A model generated the notes under the pieces. That model searched no databases, was not told the DNA's origin, and saw only the letters and a list, made by a program, of their open reading frames with translations. Positions 58,565-64,000 of a stretch of 64,000 nt of DNA are shown piece after piece. Both the position numbers and the translations under genes were made by a program. This stretch comes from Candidatus Bathyarchaeota archaeon. Lineage in GTDB: Archaea > Thermoproteota > Bathyarchaeia > Bathyarchaeales > SOJC01. How positions within the stretch are numbered: position 1 is the stretch's first letter; every line of letters begins with the position of its first letter. The DNA is taken from contig CP070835.1 of NCBI GenBank assembly GCA_020341775.1, positions 1,826,717-1,890,716 of the forward strand. The letters are read 5' to 3'.

Positions 58565-60982
58565 TTATCTTCCTTCAAAAGCTTTCGTCGCCTTCTCAAC
58601 GCCCTCAGGTTTTAGCTTGGCTAAAACTGATTGCATTTCCCGAATCTTCGTGGCGATTCGCTCACCTTCAGCTGCAGAAGCCCATAAGAGTTGAAGCCTA
58701 TCCGTGTCAACGTCAAGTCTAGCCATTTTCTTCCACAATCGTTCGACTCTTCTCTGAGTTTGATAGTTAGCATCGATGTAGTGGCAGTCACCAGGGTGAC
58801 ATCCAGCGACCAGCACGGCGCCAGCGCCTCTAGCGAAGGCGTGTTCTATGAAGGTGGATGAGACTCGTCCGGAACACATTGTGCGGATTATGCGGACATT
58901 TGGCGGGTATTGAATTCGGCTAACACCTGCAAAGTCTGCTCCAGCATAGGCACACCAATTGCAGCAAAAGGCGATTATCTTTGTGTCAGCGTCTTCTTCA
59001 GTTAAAGCGTCAATCTGAGAACGAATCTGATTATCGGTGAAGTGGCGCATGTGCAGTGCCTCGAATTGGCATTCTGCCCCGCACGTGCCACACCCCGCAC
59101 ACGCAGCATCGATGACTTGAACCGATTTGGCTTCTTTGTCGACAACTATAGCGTTGTAGGGGCAAACTTGGGCACACATTCCACAGATTCTGCAATTTTC
59201 CAGAATTGGCTTTGGAGTGATGGCTTCAACGGTTACCTTTCCTTGCGCCATCAGAATGCCAGCGCGAGCTGCTGCTGCGCTGGCTTGAGTGACACTGTCT
59301 TTTATGTCCTTTGGAGATTCGGCGCACCCTGCTAAAAACACTCCGCCGGTAGGTGCGTCGACAGGTTTAAGTTTGGGGTGGGCCTCCATGAAGAATCCAT
59401 CAGAAGTTCTGGACAGCGTGAAGAGTCGCTGGATGGCGTCGCTGTCTTTGCAGGGTTCAATGCCGACTGAGAGGATGACTAGGTCTAAGTTGATCTTGTA
59501 AATCTCTTTCTGCAGCGTGTTTTCGCCGATTACCCATAAGTTGTGGGTTTTCGGGTCCTCAACGACTTCTGCGGGCAATCCACGAATGAACATAACGCCT
59601 GCTTCTTTGGCCCGCCGGTAAAGGTCTTCGAAGCCCTTTCCAAAGGCTCTCATGTCTAAGTAGAACACGTAGATCTTCACATCTGGCCAATGTTCCTTGA
59701 TAAGGAGGCTGTCTTTTACTGTATTCATGCAACATACGTTGCTGCAGTAAGGATTTCCCTTTTTGGATCGCGAGCCGACGCATTGGATGAAAGCAACTGT
59801 CTTGGGAATTTTCATGTCGCTTGGTCGAACTAGATTTCCGCTGGAAGGTCCGCCTGCGTTTATCAGTCTCTCAAATTCTAATGATGTGATAACATTTGGG
59901 TAGCGCGTGTATCCATAGTTCGTAAATCGTGTGGGGTCGCTAACCTCCGCGCCTGTTGCCACAACGATCGTGCCTACCTGCAATTCGATGGTTTCCGGTT
60001 TCATGTCGAAGTCTATTGCTTGTCTTTCACAGGCTTCTATGCATTTGTCGCATGTCATTATGCCCTCCTCGTTGAGGCATAAATCTCGGTCGATTATGTA
60101 AGTGGAGGGCACTGCTTGTGCAAATGGAGTGAAAATGGCTTTTCTAGTTGCCAAGCCCACGTCAAACTCGTTAGGAGCAGCAATTGGGCAGGCTTCTGAA
60201 CAGTCGTTGCAGGCGCTGCACTCATCCGTTATGTATCTTGGCTTCTTTAGCACTTTGACGGTGAAGTTGCCAATATATCCTTTGACTTCTTGAACTTCAC
60301 TGTTGGTATATAATTCGATGTTAGGGTGATGGCCCACGTCCGACATTTTTGGTGCAAGAATGCAGATGGAGCAATCCATTGTTGGAAAGGTTTTATCAAT
60401 CTGCGCCATTCGTCCGCCGATGCTTGGCTGTTTCTCTACTACAAACACTTTGTAGCCAGTGTCAGCTAAGTCTAAAGCTGCTTGGATTCCTGCCACTCCG
60501 CCGCCAATCACCAATGCTTTTCGGTTGATGGGGACTACGGTTTCGATTTCTGACTCAAGCAGTGTTGCTTTGGCTACTGCTGCTCGCACAAGGTCTTTGG
60601 CTTTTTCTGTTGCGGCTTCTTTGTCGTGATGATGTACCCAGCTGCAATGCTCTCGAATGTTGGCCATCTCAAAGAGATACTTGTTGAGTCCAGCTTCTTC
60701 ACATGTTTTTCTGAACGTAAGTTCGTGAAGGCGGGGTGAACATGAAGCTACAACAATGCGATTGAGGTCGCTGTTTTTAATATCGTTTTTAATGAGTTCT
60801 TGGCCTTGGTCAGAACACGTGTAACGGTGATCTTTTGCGACGACCACGTGGGGAAGGGTAGCAGCGAATTCGGCTACTTCTTCACAGTTCACCGTTCCTG
60901 CGATATTCAAGCCGCAGTGGCAAACATATACTCCTATTCTGGCTTCTTCAGTGATTTCTGGGTCAGCTGGCAAGATGGGCAT
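58565..60982 (-). CDS. hdrA: HdrA-MvhD fusion protein
   Basis: An 805-residue iron-sulfur flavoprotein. The HdrA part has an N-terminal cysteine cluster region (YVCHCGLNIAGTVNCEEV), FAD motif VIGGGVAGIQAALDLADTG, SICILAPKM, ferredoxin motifs CSACNDCSEACP and CRICGMCAQVCP / CAGCGTCGAEC, and GGVFLAGCAESPKDI. The last about 140 residues match MvhD (FCCNWCAYAGADF, TMCSGRV, AGCHPGDCHY). HdrA is the bifurcating flavin subunit in methanogen heterodisulfide reductase. No hdrB or hydrogenase genes follow; kor genes do. Confidence 0.93.
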   Translation of the reverse strand: MPILPADPEITEEARIGVYVCHCGLNIAGTVNCEEVAEFAATLPHVVVAKDHRYTCSDQGQELIKNDIKNSDLNRIVVASCSPRLHELTFRKTCEEAGLNKYLFEMANIREHCSWVHHHDKEAATEKAKDLVRAAVAKATLLESEIETVVPINRKALVIGGGVAGIQAALDLADTGYKVFVVEKQPSIGGRMAQIDKTFPTMDCSICILAPKMSDVGHHPNIELYTNSEVQEVKGYIGNFTVKVLKKPRYITDECSACNDCSEACPIAAPNEFDVGLATRKAIFTPFAQAVPSTYIIDRDLCLNEEGIMTCDKCIEACERQAIDFDMKPETIELQVGTIVVATGAEVSDPTRFTNYGYTRYPNVITSLEFERLINAGGPSSGNLVRPSDMKIPKTVAFIQCVGSRSKKGNPYCSNVCCMNTVKDSLLIKEHWPDVKIYVFYLDMRAFGKGFEDLYRRAKEAGVMFIRGLPAEVVEDPKTHNLWVIGENTLQKEIYKINLDLVILSVGIEPCKDSDAIQRLFTLSRTSDGFFMEAHPKLKPVDAPTGGVFLAGCAESPKDIKDSVTQASAAAARAGILMAQGKVTVEAITPKPILENCRICGMCAQVCPYNAIVVDKEAKSVQVIDAACAGCGTCGAECQFEALHMRHFTDNQIRSQIDALTEEDADTKIIAFCCNWCAYAGADFAGVSRIQYPPNVRIIRTMCSGRVSSTFIEHAFARGAGAVLVAGCHPGDCHYIDANYQTQRRVERLWKKMARLDVDTDRLQLLWASAAEGERIATKIREMQSVLAKLKPEGVEKATKAFEGR

Positions 60983-62387
60983 CCTCCCGTTCTCCGGTCT
61001 CGTTCAAATATTTCTCCATGAAGCCTGCAGCGCGTTTGCCTGCAAGAATTGCTTCTATCACGGAGGCTGGCCCAGTTACTGCGTCTCCGCCTGCAAAGAC
61101 TCTTGTCATGCTGGTTTCCATAGTAACGGGGTTGACCAAAATTCTGTTGCTTCTGTCACGCTCTACTTCATTGGGTAAGAAACTGGTTTCTGTCCTTTCC
61201 CCGATGGCAACTATTACTGTGCCGAGTTGCAGGGAGAATTCTGAGCCTTCAATAGGCACGGGTCTTTTTCTGCCCGTTTCGTCTAATTCTCCGAGCTCTA
61301 CTCGGAAGCATTCCAGCCCGGCAACTTTGCCGTCTTTCTTCAAGATCTTTTTGGGGGCGACCTGAAACTCGATTCTTACGCCCTCTTTCTCGGCTTCCCC
61401 AATCTCCCAAGGGTTAGCGGTCATTTCGTTGAGAGACCTTCTATAGAGGATGACAACCTCCTTGGCTTTGTGACGGAGAGCAGTTCTAGCAGCGTCGATG
61501 GCAACATTCCCGCCGCCTATAACGCCAACTCTCTCTGTGATATCTACTTTGGCGCTCTCTTTTGCTGTCCATAAGAAGTTTAGCGCGTCGATGACACCAT
61601 CAAGGTCTTCACCTTCAATCCCTAGCTTCAGACTTGTGTGAGCGCCAACAGCGACGAACACTACTTTGTATCCACATCGCCAAAGTTCATCAAACTTGAT
61701 GTCCTTTCCCACCTCTGTGCTCGTTCTTATCTCCACACCAAGGTCTTTCAAGAGCTGAATCTCGTTATCTAACTCCTTTCGAGGCAGCCGGTATGCGGGC
61801 ATACTCTTTCTCAGCATACCTCCAATTTTCGGAAGCGCCTCGAACAATGTAACTGGGTACCCTCTTTCTGCTAGTTGGCATGCTGCTGTGAGGCCCGCGG
61901 GTCCTGAGCCGATAATTGCAGCTCTTCCTTGGCGATTTGTCGGTTTTTTTCCTTTTTTTGGTCGACCCGCTAGTTTTTCCTTCATGGCTACGATTTTGTC
62001 ATTAGGGATACCTGTCCTCTCAGGATGGAAACACGTATACCAACACAGAATTGGAAAAGGAATGTGCTTTTCGATTATCGAAACAGCCTTTTCGAAGCTG
62101 GCGTCGAATCCCCGTTTTGCGACTTCCTGTTTTGCCGTATGAAGGATTTCTGGTAGTTTGAGTCCTTGGGGACACCGTTTGTAGCATTTATAGCACCAAG
62201 CACATAGCCACAGACCTTCGGATTTCAATGCTCTATCTGGGTCCTCGAGAATTTGTTGCAGGACGCTACGCGGGTTGTATTGCGGTGATAGCAATTCTGC
62301 CATGGGGCAACTCGCAGTGCAGACGCCGCACTCAAAACAATATTTCGTTTTTTCACGGATTTCTTGTGGGATGAGGGGAGATTCCAT
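60963..62387 (-). CDS. HdrC-like ferredoxin fused to GltD-like flavoprotein
   Basis: About 474 residues. The N-terminus (about 1-110) has two HdrC-like cluster motifs (CFECGVCTASCP and CAWCYKCYKRCP). A GltD-type domain follows with two dinucleotide sites (AAIIGSGPAGLTAACQLAERG and VGVIGGGNVAIDAARTAL) and a C-terminal FAD motif (VFAGGDAVTGPASVIEAI). It should exchange electrons between NAD(P)H and iron-sulfur partners. ATG 62387 is chosen; a minus-strand TATA near 62460 fits. Its end overlaps hdrA by 20 bases. First gene of a six-gene operon. Confidence 0.9.
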   Translation of the reverse strand: MESPLIPQEIREKTKYCFECGVCTASCPMAELLSPQYNPRSVLQQILEDPDRALKSEGLWLCAWCYKCYKRCPQGLKLPEILHTAKQEVAKRGFDASFEKAVSIIEKHIPFPILCWYTCFHPERTGIPNDKIVAMKEKLAGRPKKGKKPTNRQGRAAIIGSGPAGLTAACQLAERGYPVTLFEALPKIGGMLRKSMPAYRLPRKELDNEIQLLKDLGVEIRTSTEVGKDIKFDELWRCGYKVVFVAVGAHTSLKLGIEGEDLDGVIDALNFLWTAKESAKVDITERVGVIGGGNVAIDAARTALRHKAKEVVILYRRSLNEMTANPWEIGEAEKEGVRIEFQVAPKKILKKDGKVAGLECFRVELGELDETGRKRPVPIEGSEFSLQLGTVIVAIGERTETSFLPNEVERDRSNRILVNPVTMETSMTRVFAGGDAVTGPASVIEAILAGKRAAGFMEKYLNETGEREDAHLAS

Positions 62388-62455
62388 CCTGGCTTCACGC
62401 CCTAGCACTATTGTGAGTGGTTTCTTTGTTCTTCTGGAATAGAGGCGATCTCTCC

Positions 62456-62480
62456 GATATAAAACTTTACAAACGTAAAG
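62456..62480 (-). promoter_or_regulatory. Promoter and palindromic operator of the Hdr-Kor operon
   Basis: On the minus strand GTTTTATATC (62456-62465) is a good TATA box some 70 bases before ATG 62387. Immediately upstream lies CTTTACAAACGTAAAG (62465-62480), a perfect 6-base inverted repeat around four bases, at the position of the B-recognition element. A regulator bound here would control the operon. Confidence 0.5.
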
Positions 62481-62695
62481 ATCTGACGCGGAATTGGAGC
62501 GTTTGAGCAGCGTCATTCATTATTAGGGTGGAACATTTCCATGGGGTGAGTGGCTCTGCCAGAGTTGCCGCTGGTGTTCTTGCCTTTCATGCAAAACTTC
62601 GCCTTCTCACGACCCTGTGAACCCTGCGTCACACGGCTCTCGCGACGAAACATCTATATTTGGACGTAAAACAACAGAAAACGAAAGGTGAGAAG

Positions 62696-63730
62696 TTGAA
62701 GACGATAAGAACGGTTCTATTCGGGGTCGGAGCTATGGGCAGCCTTATAGCCAGATTTCTCTTTCAAAAGGAGGGAGTCGAAATTGTGGGAGCCATCGAC
62801 GCAGCGCAGGACAAAGTAGGCAGGACCTTAGACGAAGTCTTAGGCCTAAAGCAACGTGTTGAAGTAGCTGTCTCAAACGACGCTGACGCCACACTCTCAA
62901 AGACAAAACCTAACATAGTTGTGCATGCAACCTCATCTCACCTAGAAGACGTGTATCCGCAGCTTGCGAGCATCGTGAAACACGGCGCTAATGTTGTTTC
63001 AACATGTGAAGAGCTCTCCTATCCCTGCTCTTCAGCGCCTCAACTGGCCAAAAAACTTGACGCTTTAGCCAAGAAACACCATGCCACAATCTTAGGCACT
63101 GGCATTAACCCCGGCTTTCTGATGGATACACTCGTCATTACCCTCACCTCAGTCTGTCAAACGATTGACAGGATACAGGCTACTCGCGTTATAGATGCCG
63201 CTACTCGCAGGTTGCCATTCCAGAAGAAGATAGGCGCTGGTCTTAGTGAAAGAGAGTTTCGCGAGGCTATTGAGAAGAAGTCAATTACTGGGCACGTCGG
63301 CCTTGAACAGTCGATTTCAATGATTGCGTCGGCTTTAGCGTGGAAGCTGGATAGAATAGAGGTAAACGTGGTTGAAGCCGTTATCGCAAAAAAGGCTGTT
63401 AGAAGCGAGGCTATCAAAGTCGAGGTTGGGGAATCAGCTGGTCTACGGCAAGTAGCGAAGGGATTTAGAGGCAACAAGAACGTCATCATCCTCGATTTTC
63501 AGGCTTACATCGGCGCGGAGGAAGAATTTGATTCCATAACAATTGCAGGCGTTCCATGCATAAATCAGAAAATCACTCCATGTGTGCATGGAGATGTAGG
63601 CACCGTAGCGATGATAGCGAATTCAATTCCAAAAGTGATCAACGCAGCTCCCGGCCTAGTCTCTATGAAAGATTTGCCTGTGCCCTCCGCAGCCACAGAA
63701 GACATGGTAAAATACATTGGAGAATTCTAG
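62696..63730 (+). CDS. 2,4-Diaminopentanoate dehydrogenase-like NAD(P)-dependent enzyme
   Basis: About 344 residues with an N-terminal NAD(P) motif ([15 protein letters not shown]), [14 protein letters not shown], and [13 protein letters not shown]. Similar to dihydrodipicolinate-reductase-like enzymes, best known as 2,4-diaminopentanoate dehydrogenase of ornithine breakdown. The true substrate is uncertain. TTG 62696 is chosen as AAAGGTGA lies just upstream. It is followed by a pxpA-like gene one base later. Confidence 0.78.
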   Translation: MKTIRTVLFGVGAMGSLIARFLFQKEGVEIVGAIDAAQDKVGRTLDEVLGLKQRVEVAVSNDADATLSKTKPNIVVHATSSHLEDVYPQLASIVKHGANVVSTCEELSYPCSSAPQLAKKLDALAKKHHATILGTGINPGFLMDTLVITLTSVCQTIDRIQATRVIDAATRRLPFQKKIGAGLSEREFREAIEKKSITGHVGLEQSISMIASALAWKLDRIEVNVVEAVIAKKAVRSEAIKVEVGESAGLRQVAKGFRGNKNVIILDFQAYIGAEEEFDSITIAGVPCINQKITPCVHGDVGTVAMIANSIPKVINAAPGLVSMKDLPVPSAATEDMVKYIGEF

Positions 63731-63731
63731 A

Positions 63732-64000
63732 ATGTCGTCAATGAGGCTGAAAATCGACATCAACTCCGACGTAGGCGAAAGCTTTGGTAACTTCAAGGTG
63801 GGACATGACGCAGAAATCATGCCGTACTTATCCTCCGCGAACGTTGCTTGCGGTTTTCATGCAGGCGACCCAGTCATTATGGAGAGAACCTTGAAACTGG
63901 CAAAAAGGCATAAAGTTAAAGTAGGAGCCCACCCAGGACTTCCAGACTTGGTGGGATTTGGCCGTCGCAGCATGAGTCTCTCACGGGAAGAAGTGCAGAA
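63732..64000 (+). CDS. pxpA: LamB/YcsF family 5-oxoprolinase subunit A-like, partial
   Basis: Starts at ATG 63732 and runs off the window (89 codons seen). It shows the family start: [27 protein letters not shown] and [16 protein letters not shown]. PxpA with PxpB and PxpC opens 5-oxoproline to glutamate; those partners would lie beyond the window if present. It starts two bases after the dehydrogenase stop, so one operon. Confidence 0.9.
   Translation, partial: MSSMRLKIDINSDVGESFGNFKVGHDAEIMPYLSSANVACGFHAGDPVIMERTLKLAKRHKVKVGAHPGLPDLVGFGRRSMSLSREEVQ

Noticed and set aside
1-64000. CRISPR arrays, transposases, prophage genes, rRNA
   Set aside because: No regularly spaced repeats, no transposase or phage motif, and no rRNA sequence were seen in the window.

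Overview
The window is 64 kb of gene-dense archaeal chromosome. Archaeal markers include RadA, Rpo12, the wyosine enzymes Trm5 and TYW1, CofD (coenzyme F420), translin, an archaeal RqcH and a DUF373 protein. TATA boxes lie about 25 bases upstream of many starts, and several genes look leaderless. Ribosomal protein S25e, usual in TACK and Asgard archaea but not in Euryarchaeota, together with anaerobic Kor/Hdr enzymes, a tetraether-synthase-like protein and F420 synthesis, suggests an anaerobic TACK archaeon, possibly a Bathyarchaeia member. That placement is inference. No insertion sequence, prophage, CRISPR array or rRNA was seen, and no gap between genes exceeds 300 bases.

Layout. 1-6.5 kb: tRNA-Leu, a double-SIS protein, a TrmB regulator divergent from a Tes-like tetraether synthase, S25e, and a cyclic-2,3-diphosphoglycerate-synthetase-like GTPase. 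6.5-12.8 kb: membrane and SPFH proteins, a small-protein operon, a radical SAM enzyme, Lrp and CBS proteins, and a VIT1-type transporter. 12.8-22.6 kb: RqcH, RadA, rubrerythrin, an intron-containing tRNA-Tyr, coiled-coil proteins, an ATP-grasp acyl-CoA synthetase subunit, endonuclease III, and a PadR regulator with an unusual operator array. 23-29.8 kb: DUF373, a purine/MTA phosphorylase, cis-prenyl transferase, PurB, an asparagine-synthetase-like protein lacking its glutaminase cysteine, and an HDAC-family deacylase.

29.8-36.7 kb holds a ferredoxin, a membrane protein with the layout of eukaryotic ribophorin I, a DUF2095 protein, a PrcB-domain protein, a secreted subtilase, and a glutaredoxin-like/NrdG-like pair. 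36.7-40.2 kb is an operon of an AAA+ ATPase and a large coiled-coil protein of unknown role. 40.2-46.7 kb holds a nucleotidyltransferase, the S-adenosylhomocysteine hydrolase/MTA deaminase pair, a phosphotransferase, an APS-kinase-like protein and a tandem-repeat protein. 46.7-55.6 kb holds tRNA-Ala, Trm5, a newly noticed 40-residue ORF, Rpo12, CofD, a large surface protein, TYW1, translin, endonuclease V and two phosphohydrolases. 55.7-62.4 kb is a tightly packed operon encoding an HdrC/GltD fusion, an HdrA-MvhD fusion and a four-subunit 2-oxoacid:ferredoxin oxidoreductase. The window ends with a diaminopentanoate-dehydrogenase-like gene followed by a partial pxpA-like gene.

The strongest candidates for under-described biology are the ribophorin-I-like protein, the AAA+/coiled-coil operon, the Kor-Hdr-GltD electron-transfer operon, and two regulator genes with striking palindromes at their own promoters (TrmB/tes and PadR).
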